Source of the DNA: Azolla caroliniana | Taxonomy: Eukaryota; Polypodiophyta | Direction: 5' to 3' | NCBI GenBank assembly: GCA_043228905.1 | Contig: JBHGNT010000007.1 | Coordinates: 3,410,001-3,474,000 of the forward strand | DNA length: 64,000 bases | In this document: positions 1 through 11,900 of the stretch, piece after piece | How the letters are laid out: each line of letters opens with the position of its first letter | Numbering within the stretch: position 1 is the first letter of the stretch | Notes under the pieces: generated by a model | What the model saw: only the letters and a program-made list of their open reading frames with translations | What the model was told of the DNA's origin: nothing | Databases searched by the model: none | Made by a program: the position numbers and the translations under genes

Positions 1-1256
1 GGAACGATTTATGTGCAATATAGAATGGCATGATATCATGCATATTTGGCCACATATTAATGTGTCAAACTATATTTCATTCTATGAAAAAAGAGGATAC
101 AACATACAAAGAGCTAACGTTGCAAGTTGCAACTTGTGTAGTGTGGAACTTGGGTAGGATCTCGAAATAACCAAGGTCTTCATATGCCAACCAATAATAC
201 TTAAGATGGTGCACAATTTTGTCCCTATCTCTCAACATGTTCTTGAAATCTCTATGTGCCATCCTTATTAAGAAGTTTCCTAAAATGGATTGCCCAATCC
301 ACGGAAGCTCTCTATGTTGATAACACAATGAAATCATGAGGTATTGTATTGGTTATGCTCAACCATAGCCACCTCACACGATACAAAAGAACATCTCCTT
401 GGACTAGAATCAGGCAAAAAATTTGCCAAACAACTTGCTTGCTAAAATTAAAAGATTGGACATAGTCATCTTGTAGTTGTTAACATACACAAACTAAATT
501 ATCGACAAGTTCATGGGATCAATTTGTTGTGGTTAATTCTGGAAGATATGCCAAGATACACATTTCGGGGTGGATTAAGATAAGTAGGCACTAAAAGTCT
601 CACATCGCAATGCATGTGAGCTAAGTCACATGGAAGCAATGGTTCGAATGGCAGACAACGGGATGGGCTTTAACATGTATCGTTGTGTATGATTTTCTCA
701 TTTTGCAAAGAACATGGTTTTGTAGTTAGGTGCAACATGTGTAGTATAATGTGTGAAGCGTGAGTCTCTACAGTTGTCCCGTGTCTTGATACATTGGCAT
801 TACAAAAAGTCCTCATTTACAGAGGAATCTAGTGATACATCACGAAGCAAGTGTGTTGCATCCCATGTACCAAACCATTTTTCTATATCTTGCATCCAAT
901 CAGAACACAAAAATTTGCTTTTATGCATCTTTTGGATATTTTTGCTTGTTTCCCATGCAATTTTAGGAAGTTGATGTGATAGACCTTTTTAAACCTTAAG
1001 CATGTATTCAACAACCCTTTCCACGGCCATGATCTCAATGGGAAGTGATCCCATCTCAAGGAGGAGAGTGTAGGGTGTTTGTTTATTAACTTATAAAAAC
1101 TTTGTAAGAAAAATGTTTTTGGACATTTTCAAACTCTTTTCAAGTAGATTTAAGGATGTTATCACCCCCTACTTCCACCCTATAGAGAAGCACTAATGTC
1201 ACCAAAATGTCGAAAAGGTATTTCTTGAGGACCCAACACTTAATATCTCCATGATT
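1..1256. other. AT-rich stretch without a recognisable gene
   Basis: No open frame here resembles a protein family I know. A minus-strand open stretch at 77-337 encodes about 86 residues with no recognisable motif. The segment lies on the 3' side of the minus-strand LINE fragment at 1257-2300 and may include its decayed 3' part, but I see no tail or target duplication to show this. Confidence 0.4.
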
Positions 1257-2300
1257 TTATGTGTTCTCAAATGCATAATATGCTCGCTTTCCCACCTCTA
1301 AGCGGAGTGTAGCACATTCATTCCATCTATGATTTGAAGGAACTTCAAGGCCAAGATATTTGAAGCTTTCGACACATTCAAGTGGCTCATGTACATGCAA
1401 TTTTTTTATCTCTTCACAAGCATAATATTTGTTTAGAGCTATTGACACAATTTAGTATGCATGCAAAGTTTTCCAATGCCTTCATAAGTTTTTATGCATC
1501 TCCTAAAGTATTTGCAAAAAACACTACATCATCTGAATATAGCAAAAGCACAATGACAACATTCCCACTGCCAACTTCTTCAACACATTCTTGGCAACCA
1601 TTTCATCCAATTCATCAATGCATAGACCAAATAGAGTTGGTGATAGTGAGCATCCTTACTTAAGACCAATAGTGCTATTGAAAAAATATGAAAGTCTTTC
1701 GCTCATATGCACACAACATATAACCTTCTCATATATTCGGGAAATTGCAAGCATATATTCACTTGGCACCTCGAGTTCTTCCATTTGCCTCCAAAGATAC
1801 TCACAAAGTACCATATCAAAAACTTTCTTAAAGGCTACGAAGCAACCATATAAACCTTTAACTCTAAGGCAACTTTCCTCCATTAATACTTGATGGGCGA
1901 CAAGGTGATCAATTGTGTTATGGTGTTTTTGAAAGGTGGCTTGTCCATAAACTCTCTTACGATCTTTTTTTCAGCCCATCATGCATTTATCTTTGATTTG
2001 ATTATACATCCAAATAGTTTTGCTATTAGTGAGCCAACCATAATGGTTCGATAACTGTTTACATTATTTACATCTCCACCTTTATGTAAAGGTTTGATCC
2101 AATTTGTAGTCTGGTTGTACGACATAACATGTTGCAATGCACGATTAAACATATTGCTTATCCATACACGTGCTTCCTTTCCTAATCATTTGGGCATTTT
2201 CGCCTTTATACATTGAAGATCACTTTCCTTTTGAGAGGCCAATTTCGTAAGTCCTATCCATATATCTTCAAATGTGAAGAAGGGAGACATATATGAAAGA
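1257..2300 (-). pseudogene. Decayed LINE (non-LTR) reverse transcriptase fragment
   Basis: Read on the minus strand this is the polymerase core of a LINE reverse transcriptase. From high to low coordinates I can follow a segment with PLHKGGDVNNVNSYRTIMV (about 2030-2095), a block with CFVAFKKVFD (1656-1883), the GCSLSPTLFGLCIDEL block near 1600-1650, the catalytic box YSDD at 1528-1539 and the FKYLGL thumb block in 1257-1448. Stops and frame changes interrupt it: the residue after IGLK is a TAA, the frame shifts between about 1560 and 1600, and a TAA follows the YSDD block. The fingers and palm are therefore recognisable but the copy is dead. I see no endonuclease domain. A second fragment of the same family lies at 44515-44755. 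The outer boundaries are approximate. Confidence 0.85.
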
Positions 2301-3160
2301 GAACCATAGCACATCATCTTTCTGGCAAGAGATAGCTTGTATAAATTCTTACAATGCATCGACAAAGTCGTGAAGAGTTAAGTCACCATAACTCTCAATA
2401 CGTTGTCGCGAAGATTCGCGTGCGTGTTGTTCGGGCGGGACCACGAGGGTCTGAGACTAGGGAGAATGAGAAAAGGAGGAGTTTCCACCGTCGAGTCCGG
2501 TTTCGGCCCCTTTACCACGTGGGTTCACGACCGACAGTTCACATACAAACACAAAACACCGAGGGCCTAAGGACTCTAGGACTTCGACGAGAATGCTTCC
2601 GAACACAAAAATGGATGACTTGACATCCGACACGACGAGAACAAAAGGAGTCGAGATCTAGACGACACCATAGTATATACCAAAACAATTTCTTTATGTG
2701 AGGGTCAAAGCCTCAATAGATTTACAACGATGGCGCTTAGGCCGATCTCGGCGATGCTAGGAAAACAAGAGCGGTACAATAGAGAGGGACGGAGATGGGA
2801 ATTCGTGATGACAATGACCACCAAACACGAGCACACCACCGCACACCACACGAACCGAGAACCATGTACCACGAGAGCCGACCGCACCAACACCATAAAC
2901 CTCGGACCACATTGATGAGATCATTGGTCTTGGTCTTGTGAGACACATTGGTCACATTGGTCTTGGTCTTGGTCCCATGGAAGGGAAATGGCGCAAATGA
3001 TGGGTGGATGGATCCATGTAGGAAAAGCAAAAGCAAACGCAAACGCAAACCCAAACGCAAACGCAAAAGCAAAAGCATGGGCAGAGAGAGATGCTCTGTT
3101 TTCTGCTGCGCTGTGTTAATTATTTATACATACATGGTAGATATGGTTCCATGACACAAT

Positions 3161-3193
<33 letters not shown>
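3161..3193. repeat. (ATC)n microsatellite
   Basis: About eleven uninterrupted ATC units. It sits upstream of the F-box gene, in what is probably promoter or leader DNA. Confidence 0.95.
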
Positions 3194-3194
<1 letters not shown>

Positions 3195-3346
3195 GAGACA
3201 AAAGGAAAGCAGCGATCCTTTCTTGTTTTAACAGTCCCTTTTTACCCTCTCCCCCCGCCCTCTCGCTGGCGATGGCGGTGATGACCCCACAATTGTTCAG
3301 GCGAAAACTAATGGGAGATCTATGTAAGTACACACAAATCTCTGTG

Positions 3347-3389
3347 GAGAGATAGAGATAGAGATAGAGATAGAGAGAGAGAGAGAGAG
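3347..3389. repeat. (GAGATA)n to (GA)n compound microsatellite
   Basis: Several GAGATA units run into a pure GA tract. GA/CT tracts are common in plant 5' leaders, but no function can be claimed from the sequence alone. Confidence 0.9.
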
Positions 3390-4264
3390 TATGTATGTGT
3401 TTGATTGATTTTGGATCTGTAGAGATTTTAATCGAATAGTGGATCTCTGTGTTTGCATCTTCTTTTTTTCAAGATGGGTTGTGCTGAATTTGAAACCATT
3501 GTATAGTGGCAAGAGGTGTTTAGGCATTTTCCCAGTAATTCCCCGCCTGTTGTCTCTGCTCTATAATGTTCAATATTATGAGCTTCTTTTGTAGGCGAGG
3601 ACACAGAGGTTTGTTTTCGCATTTATTCCCTTATTGGACAGACTAATCCCGTGAAATTCCCTCATGTTTCCTGAACTGTTAAAGGATTGCAGATTAAAAC
3701 TAGTTAGATGCATTTTTTTATCTTTCCTCTGACATTTATCCCATGTGGCAAAGATCAACCTCACTAATTTCCTTCATGTTACACTGCTCGACGTTATGTG
3801 GTACATGTATTGGGGGGGGGGGGGTTCTTTCGATAATTTTCCCATGTGGGAAAGATTATCTCAGTTCCAAGCAGTGGAATTCAAAATAACAAGAATTATT
3901 TTTCGCATATCAAATGGATGGGTTGATCATTTGTGATTTGCCCCAGCAAACAAAATTCTGTTAAATTCTATGTAGTTAGAGCTTTTTGTACATGAATATG
4001 AACAGGTGAAGGACCGAAAATATCATCATCTCCTACTTTCTGGTGAGAAAACACTAGATACTTGCATTCCTCATTAATGACATTTTTTTTAAATATTAAA
4101 GAAACAGAAACATGATATAACATTAAAAGAGAGAGACAGAGACTCTCAATTATAAAAAATATATTGGTGAAAGTGGAAATCCAAGTCTAATTTCCCTATA
4201 ATGTGTAACATCATGAGTTAAACATGGTCAGAGGGCGAGCTTTTTGACATTTTGCCCATGTGGA

Positions 4265-4322
4265 AAAAAAATCCCTAAACTCCCACATGTTTTCTCACAT
4301 GTGGGAGTTTAGGGATTTTTTT
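4265..4322. repeat. Perfect 26-bp inverted repeat (short hairpin)
   Basis: The arms at 4265-4290 and 4297-4322 are exact reverse complements separated by a 6-nt loop. The core of the stem is TCCCTAAACTCCCACATGT with an A7/T7 outer end. It lies in the presumed leader intron of the F-box gene, among several degenerate copies of a short CCCATGTGG-containing motif. Likely a miniature foldback or a recent inverted duplication. It is too short for a usual plant microRNA precursor. Confidence 0.9.
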
Positions 4323-5146
4323 GACATTTTTCCTACGTGGGAAAGATTATTTCCCTCATTTTCCCTATAGTTTTTAACATTATGAGGTTCTACATGTGAG
4401 TCAGAGCATATTTAGCAATGCATGGTAAATGTTAGATCCTAATCCCTATCAATGTTGGGACAAGTCTAATGACTTCTTATTCAAGAAAGTTATGATAGGA
4501 AATGTGGTGATTATGATCATGCATTGGACACTCTAGAGAAACATGAGGGAAGTTTGTGGAATTTAATCTTTCGCGTATGGGACAAAATGTCGAGATAACT
4601 TCCATTCTCCGCTGCACCTATGTAGGTATGTCCATGTAGCCTAAGGAAGATGTTCATAATGTCAGGTCCTAATCTTAATCAATGTGGGAATTATAGTGGA
4701 AATGATCCAATGAATTGTTCCTTTGGTGGTGGTATCCGTGGATGGCACAAATACATTTTTCTCCAGTTTATCATCATCATGAATTTAGGTGATTCTTATT
4801 TTCTGTTTTGACTTTAATTTGGATCTTGAATTCTTTATCTTGTAAATACTGGTTGCATATTGATCCTCCTTTTGTAACTATGCTTGCCTTAGAACTTGAG
4901 GTTCTGTCATTTGTAGATGATGTGGCATTAGCTATGGTACCACCAAAAAGGGTGGATCGATGCTCTCTTCCCGTAATTTACATCAGGGAATAAGTACCAT
5001 ATCCACTATATGAGTTAATCAAATTTGTACAAGTTCATACGTGTCATCCTGTGTAAGCTAATTTACTAACTCATAGTTCTACTGAATATTCTTGAATGTG
5101 CTTGGTTGATATACTGATTTTGTCTCCTTACATCACAGGTTGATAT

Positions 5147-5161
5147 ATGTCATATACTTGA
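5147..5161 (+). promoter_or_regulatory. Short upstream ORF (4 codons) before the F-box start
   Basis: An ATG at 5147 opens a frame of four codons (MSYT) ending in TGA at 5159-5161, ten bases before the F-box ATG at 5171. If the leader begins upstream, ribosomes would meet this ATG first. Any effect on translation is inference. Confidence 0.5.
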
Positions 5162-5170
5162 AGTGAAGTA

Positions 5171-6418
5171 ATGGATTCACTTCCGATAGAAGTAGTCGGC
5201 AATATATTGTCTCATATAGCATCAGCTCGAGAAGTTGCCATAGCTTCTGAAACATGTAGGAAATGGCGAGAAGCCACAAGACATCACCTACACAAGCTCA
5301 TTTTTGCCGAATCTGACTGCCCTCGGGATCTATTGCAAAGTCAATGCGAAATCCTAATCACTGAAACGATAATGAGAACAAGTTGTCTCCAAGACCTGAC
5401 CATCAGTGTGAAATGGACTTTTTCTGCGGCTTTGGTTATTGCATGGCTTATGCACACAAAAGAGACTCTGAAGTCTCTTACTTTCATGAGCCCCACAGAG
5501 CCGCCATTGAATATATTTGAGAAATGTGGCGGGCAAAAGATAGAACACCTAGTCTGGGGTTCAGCCCACATTCCTCCAATCGATCCTGTTATTCACAAAT
5601 TTCCAAGCCTAGTGTCACTCACACTCGAGAAGGCGGTATTATCCGCTTTAGATCTTAACCTACTCTTCTCTGTTTGCCCCAAGCTCGAATTCTTGTCTCT
5701 TATCAACAATGATATATCAGTCTCTGACACTGCTTCCACGATCGAGCTCAAGAGTGCCTCTCTGAAGACCCTGAACATTGAGGGTGTAAGTGTGGACAGT
5801 ATCGTTTTAGAAGCTGATAAGCTCAAAAAGATGGTGCTTAGGGCATCAACATTCGATCAATTCGAGCTTCTTAGTCAGGGTAGTTTGCAACATCTCACGA
5901 TTGAGGATGTGAGCATCATTCATCTAGAGATAGGTCAATCCGCCGATTTGCTCGAAGAGGTAATTGTGTGCGATTTCACCATCATGTGGCCCAAATTCTA
6001 TCAAATGATATCAGGTGCAAGTAAGCTAAAAAAGTTAAGGCTGTGTGGACTACCGTTCCATCCGGAGGAGGAGGCAATGGACCTCAAAAAAATCTCCCTA
6101 TCGTTTCCTCGTCTACATTGGTTGGCACTCAATTATCATCATGGCGATCATCATTTCCAACATGGCATCGGTAGGTCTGCCCTGTTTGAGAAAGTGGTCA
6201 TACTCGAATTGGGCACTTCCAAACTTAATGAGCTTTTTGCTCAATGGATTGCTAGTTTTTTGGGATGGTGTCCAAATTTGCAGAGATTGACGATCTACGC
6301 TACTGTCTCAGAGGCAAAGTCTCAAAAAGATTTCCAGATGATTGGTAAGTTCACATCCTCCATGATCGATCTCATGCGTCAGTTCTCATTTGTGGATGTG
6401 AAATTTGAGTTTTCTTGA
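5171..6418 (+). CDS. F-box/LRR protein, family of Arabidopsis At1g67190
   Basis: A single 415-residue open frame. Residues 1-45 form an F-box (LPIEVVGNILSHI...CRKWREA), the part that binds SKP1 in an SCF ubiquitin ligase. The rest is a run of irregular leucine-rich repeats (ALDLNLLFSVCPKLEFLSL, SLKTLNIEGVSVDSI and similar), expected to recruit a substrate. The block order, the invariant-looking CRKWREA and LDLNLL motifs and the length close to 420 residues match the plant family of At1g67190. No transmembrane segment or signal peptide is evident, so the product is probably cytosolic or nuclear. The ATG is the first in frame after an apparent splice acceptor near 5139. The frame is complete and unbroken. 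The substrate is unknown. The gene converges on RAD51B. Confidence 0.9.
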   Translation: MDSLPIEVVGNILSHIASAREVAIASETCRKWREATRHHLHKLIFAESDCPRDLLQSQCEILITETIMRTSCLQDLTISVKWTFSAALVIAWLMHTKETLKSLTFMSPTEPPLNIFEKCGGQKIEHLVWGSAHIPPIDPVIHKFPSLVSLTLEKAVLSALDLNLLFSVCPKLEFLSLINNDISVSDTASTIELKSASLKTLNIEGVSVDSIVLEADKLKKMVLRASTFDQFELLSQGSLQHLTIEDVSIIHLEIGQSADLLEEVIVCDFTIMWPKFYQMISGASKLKKLRLCGLPFHPEEEAMDLKKISLSFPRLHWLALNYHHGDHHFQHGIGRSALFEKVVILELGTSKLNELFAQWIASFLGWCPNLQRLTIYATVSEAKSQKDFQMIGKFTSSMIDLMRQFSFVDVKFEFS

Positions 6419-8954
6419 AAACGTTTCTTTCCAGAAAAAAAATAAAGCACAATGTGCATCTCTTCAATTGATTATTCTTTTCTTGGAGATAGGAATAAAA
6501 AGTAAAGGACATTTTCCCAGTGAATCGATGATGACCCTAACCTATAGTTATTTCTCAAAGCAAATAGTTTTTGGCCTCAGCATGGTATGCTGTATAGCTG
6601 TTTCTTGTGATTCATGGATAGTGAGACTTGAAGAGCTCATTTTGTAGTTGCTAATTCTAAACCTTGAAAACATTTGTCATTGACATAACAAGATCCATTT
6701 TTGTTAAGAATACATGAGCTATTGGGATTGCATTAAATCAAGTTTATATACATTCATACAAGTTTATGAAGGTGTCACAAAACTATCAAGCGTTGTTGTG
6801 CTTAAACCATCTAAATGCAGAGTGAGGTGTTTACTTCTTGATTAGCTTATATAACCATCTTTCATTTCAAGAGATGTCTAAAATGTCAACATAAAAGGAG
6901 TACCCATGATGTTTTAATTGCATGATGTTGATGTCCCTGATATTAGAATTTCTTAACTTTTTAGAACAAGATGTTGACAAGGGGACATTGGGATTTTGTA
7001 GTTTGCTGAAACCAATCATTGTCTGTATTTTCAAAATTTGCAATTAGAGTCGGATACTTCTACTTACATAAATTTTGGGATGTTAAAAGAGTTTGTGAGA
7101 AAATCATAGTTCAATTGATGAATATATTATCATATTTTTTACAAGAAATATAGAATATATCAAATGTATAGTGGTAACTTATGAATCACATTTACAATTA
7201 TTGGAATAGATGGATTTTTGGGTGCTAGTAAAGGTCTACAAAGGCCATTTGGATCATGCAATGCATGAGGTGGACAAATGGGTAGTCCTTGAGATGCACA
7301 TCCTACATAATCTAGATTTTTTAGAGACTAGCTCAACACAATCTATAAGATAAAGTGGATAAGCAATAGTGATTTGAAATTAATGCAACAATAGGGAGCA
7401 AAATTGTGTCATGTAAAAAACAATATAATAATAAAGTTAATGATAAAATATGTCAAGACTTGGAAAGAGCTATTCATGATACAAAAGGCGACTTATTTTT
7501 TCAAGAAAGAAGGAGAAGAGGACCTTATTTGACACTTACATTATGTTAGGCCGTCATTGATCAACCACACATGCTAGAATGACATTTGTTAACGACTTAC
7601 AACTGCAAGTAATTCATAGAAATATAGAATGCCTTTTTGTATCTAAATGTTGTGAGACCTTTAGTAGGGCACGATTGGGATATTGCATTTTCACATGATT
7701 TCAGCATTTAAGTACATTGATTGAAGTATGGCTGCCCAAATTGATACCTTGAACAGTGCATGACACACGAATTGTATTATTACATAGTCATAATTACATT
7801 GTAGAAAGCCTTACAGATATTTAGTCCTAATATGTAGAGCCAAGATAATTAGAGATTGTAAATCTCCTAGTTTCCTAGTTCACTATGTGTCTACTTGATG
7901 GTAGTTATGGATAGAACTAATTAAAACTTCTTAATACTAGCTTAGTTTCATGTAGATCAATAGCTTGTAGTTCTATTAGTTTACATTTTGTTTTGAGCCC
8001 TATATATAGCAAGTAACCATCAACCTCAACTATACACAACAATCTAATGCTCTTTAATTAGACGTGATTTCCATGTAGACTACACACTCACATACTTTAG
8101 ATGGGATACCTCTTATGGCTTATGTTAGTACAATCTACTAAGCCATCTAATAATGTCAAACTTGATGTTAAGTCAACAAAGAGACAAAGGACACATACGT
8201 GCTTGAGAAGAACTTGTGGATGTAGAGCACACATGCAACAAACCTATAAAACATAGATACTCAAGCTCTAACCAAATAGATAATAAACAATGCATAGAAA
8301 TGATGATCATGTGTGCTAACATTTGTTCAGAACAAAATGATCCATGACTAGAAGCATGATCCCCTTTTATTGAAGTTATTCTTTTATTGAAGTTATTCTA
8401 AGTAGAAGTGCATCCACATAAGACCATATACATCACATGTAAATTTTTTCTCATAACCAGATTCAGGTTGCCAAACACCCATATGACAATTTTCATCTGT
8501 TCCTAACTATTGGCGGTGCATATTGCAAGGTTGGGAACATCTCGTAGTACGTCATGCATATTGCGGCATATAGGCAATATTGTTGCTTTGAGGAAGATGT
8601 CAAAGTGGACTAAGGTAAGACCAAAAAAGTTGAAGAAATAACAAATAAAGATACCATTATCCTGAACTGCGCCGAAGCAACAAAAAAATACGGTAAGCCT
8701 AGGTCCTGGGGTTAACCTTGACTTCACAATTTACATTGTGTTAGTAACAAACGTATGATTGACATAATCATCAACTATTTGGTTTTTCCTTCGATTAACT
8801 CTAATACTTCTGGTAATTAAAAATATCTTAAGTCTATTGGAAATTATTCCTGTCCACTATACATACATATATATATTAAGTTTTGTGATATGGTAACAAC
8901 AAATATTTCCAGGGTATGTACCACGTCAAGTTCCTCTCAAAAAAATGTCGTCTT
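6419..8954. other. Convergent intergenic region, no gene recognised
   Basis: This lies between the 3' ends of the F-box gene and RAD51B. An AATAAA at 6441-6446 could serve the F-box gene. A stretch near 7740-8160 contains a TATATATAG box (about 8000) after AT-rich sequence and could be part of a solo LTR, but no boundaries or duplication were found. The open frame at 8503-8727 (minus) has no recognisable motif and may be in the RAD51B 3' UTR. Confidence 0.4.
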
Positions 8955-11900
8955 CTAAACCTCAAATTCTTCAGTTTCTTCAGCTCTAATATCTGTAGTG
9001 AGAAAAATAGCACAGATTAAAATGAGTTTGAAGTTTTTGCACTGTAAAAACAATCAATATCAAAACAGCACACACTTGCAACAAAAATGATATACAATGG
9101 AGCATCATAGTATAAAATTCTCATTGTAAACCATTTCTACCATTTATCTGCATAAACTTACCTCTTCCAAATTCTTGTCTCCCACTTAACACAAGGCCTG
9201 CAGTAGTGACTTCATATGGATAAGAAGTAACAGCAGATATTGGGGATTTAGCAATCTTCAGAAACCTTTGTCCTGATTTAGAGGTACACCTTTACTTTTT
9301 AGTTTCTCTTTCACAAAAATATACATTAAAAGAATTTCATATTGTAGAAAAACGTTTGTGTAAGATTTTTATCACAAAGCATTACAAACAGGTTCAACCA
9401 GAGACTTCATTATCCAACGATAATAAATGCAATAATCTCTGGTTGTTACAAACAAGCATATCCATTAATAATAAATACATCATCATTCCAAGCTCGAATA
9501 TACTTGCTTGAATAACACATAAATAAAGGGAGATGAATTCACCATATAATTTCTCAGATTGGCCATTCAACTGCTCAACAGGGTGATGACCAAAGTCAAT
9601 AACAAAAACTTACAGGATTTTTATTTTTTTGGGGGGAGAAATAATTAAAGTAAATGGGTCTTGTGAACTTTTTCCCTTGACAAAATCAATTCTTCAGTTT
9701 ATACAACATAAGAAAGCAACAACTCACCTGAAAGAGATTCTAAAATGAGGCGTATATTCACTGCATGAGCCCAAGAGGTTCCAAGAGCAGCAGTAAGATG
9801 AGCTTCTGAATCTTCTTGACAAGTTTCTGCATTGTGGATAGTTGCACAACACTCATTATCGAAATCAAAGTCTGTGTCAACATCAGTAATTATAACACAA
9901 ATAAATGTGTCTTCACCTTCAAATGTGAAACCCATATTTAAAGCTTTATCTCCTGAACTTGTCCTGACTTGGTTTGTAACGAAAACAGGAATGCGAAAAG
10001 ACTCTGCTAAATATCTGAAGCCTTTCATGAATTAGACTTACTAATAGAAATACCTAAAATGAGGACAGTCTTACATAGTAAAAACTTTTAAACTACTGGC
10101 TACTGTGAAAGCAAGTAGACATGTTGCATTTTGAAAGTGTCTTTTAACTACCATAAAAGGTTCATTCCAAAAGTTATTATGTTCCATGTATGATCCAAGT
10201 TGACAAAAAGAATTAAAGTAATCAAGAAAGGAACCGATGCAATAACATCTGATAGCTTCCAATTTAATGAAAACAAACAATATATGGGGGTTAAAATCAA
10301 TCTTATAGAATTCAGGTTTGAGCCTTTTTCACATGAATTAAGGTATGACATAATCCACATGATAAAATTCAAGCTCATTTCTGAACCTTCCTTTCAGCAT
10401 GTGTTTCCAAGCTTCAGCAAAGTAATTAATCTGCCCCCCCTTCCCCCAGCTAATCCTAAAACTGGGGAAAAGGATTGAATTTCATCATCTGGATTATAAA
10501 AAAGAATGCTGATTAACAAAAACCGAAATCACATTTCAGAATGAAGTTCTCCAAAGTCCAAGAAATTAATAATATAGATTCAATGTGGCCCAACTGGAAC
10601 ATTTATCATGTTAGACTCACTTCAATAAAGCTGCTTGATGACCCAATAATCTCTGCTTCCGAGACATATCTTCTTGGGTGTATTCACTGTTAAAGAAGTC
10701 TGGTGATTATAAAACCGATAGCGTAATCAAATAAAGAACAGAAAGAATGCAATACTTACCCCTGCATAAGCGCAGCAATGCTGTCAATGACCAGTAATTT
10801 GACATGATTTTCAATTATTATCTCCTCTAACTCTTGTAAACTGCAGGCATTTATAAAGAACCAAGAAGGTAAAGGAGACAGAAGCCATGATTTGAGTTAT
10901 GATTCAACATATTCATATCATGAACATGTCTTTAATACCATACAAGTCTTGTAATCCACCTTGATGCAAACTCTTCCAAGGAACAAGGATGATACACCAG
11001 CACACGTGTGGCTAGCTAAGCATGATAAAATGTAAAGATATCAGTCACATCATGTTGATAGATGTTCAGGTATACACATTTTTCTGGAAAGATATATGCA
11101 AAATTCAGTGCCATAGGCAGTAAATATTACTTATGCACTCTGACATAATCAATTCCAAGAAAGGCATCAACATTTACTGAGTATATAATACAGTATGCTC
11201 ATGGCAAAAGACACTTGATCCAATCTTTGCCAACTTGGGTTAAGGATCAAAAGAAGCTCGTATCCATTAACATTGGATACAACATAATTACATTTTAGGC
11301 CAAATTATAAGACATCTGACTTGCCCCATCACATTATAAGAATATCCTAAATAGAGAGAGTGTGCATTTCTGTCACTTTGGATTCAAAACGCAGTGTAAG
11401 ACTAAAGCTTGAATAAATTAGTTGGCTTTACCTAACAATTTTCTGGATTGAGAAAACCAACTGAGACTTAAGACACCTCCACCTGGACCAGCCTATAATG
11501 GACATCTTCAATTTTATTAGATATTTCTCTTTTAGTTACCATTTGTAAACACCTACTTGCATACTTTAATAAGTAATCTACCCATTTCATTCTTTCGGTT
11601 ATTCTCTCATAGCTAGGACAACATTTTTGGCTGTAATCTCCTGATCGGTCTTATCAACCATATTGATGTATTACAGACACTGCATTTCTTTTTTTCTTTT
11701 TTACTCTCTCAACTTACAGTAGATGACATAAGATTCCCAACTGCAATGTAAATGGTTTTTGTCCTATTGGTCCTATCAGCAGGTTAAAGGAATTATACTG
11801 TTAGAAAATGGATCAAAAGAAGTCGGGACAAGAAAAGCATCCCACATTTCATTCCCATTAGCCAACCATTTCTAGGAGTGTTCCATAGAATCTAATATTC

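Larger units (their letters stand above)
2301..5146 (+). other. Upstream region and probable 5'-leader intron of the F-box gene
   Basis: No coding frame is supported here. The interval holds short repeats: (GCAAAC)n-like at 3024-3078, (ATC)n at 3161-3193, (GAGATA)n at 3347-3389 and a G run near 3811-3825. A pyrimidine-rich stretch followed by CATCACAG ends near 5139, just before the F-box start codon, and looks like a 3' splice site. I infer that a non-coding first exon lies upstream, perhaps near 3240-3330, and that most of 3.4-5.1 kb is a leader intron. RNA evidence would be needed to fix the donor site. Confidence 0.4.

Noticed and set aside
4265-4322. Hairpin as a microRNA precursor
   Set aside because: A 26-bp perfect stem with a 6-nt loop is shorter than normal plant precursors, with A and T runs at its base.
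4808-4993. 61-codon plus-strand frame upstream of the F-box gene
   Set aside because: It has no similarity to any family I know and lies in the presumed leader intron.
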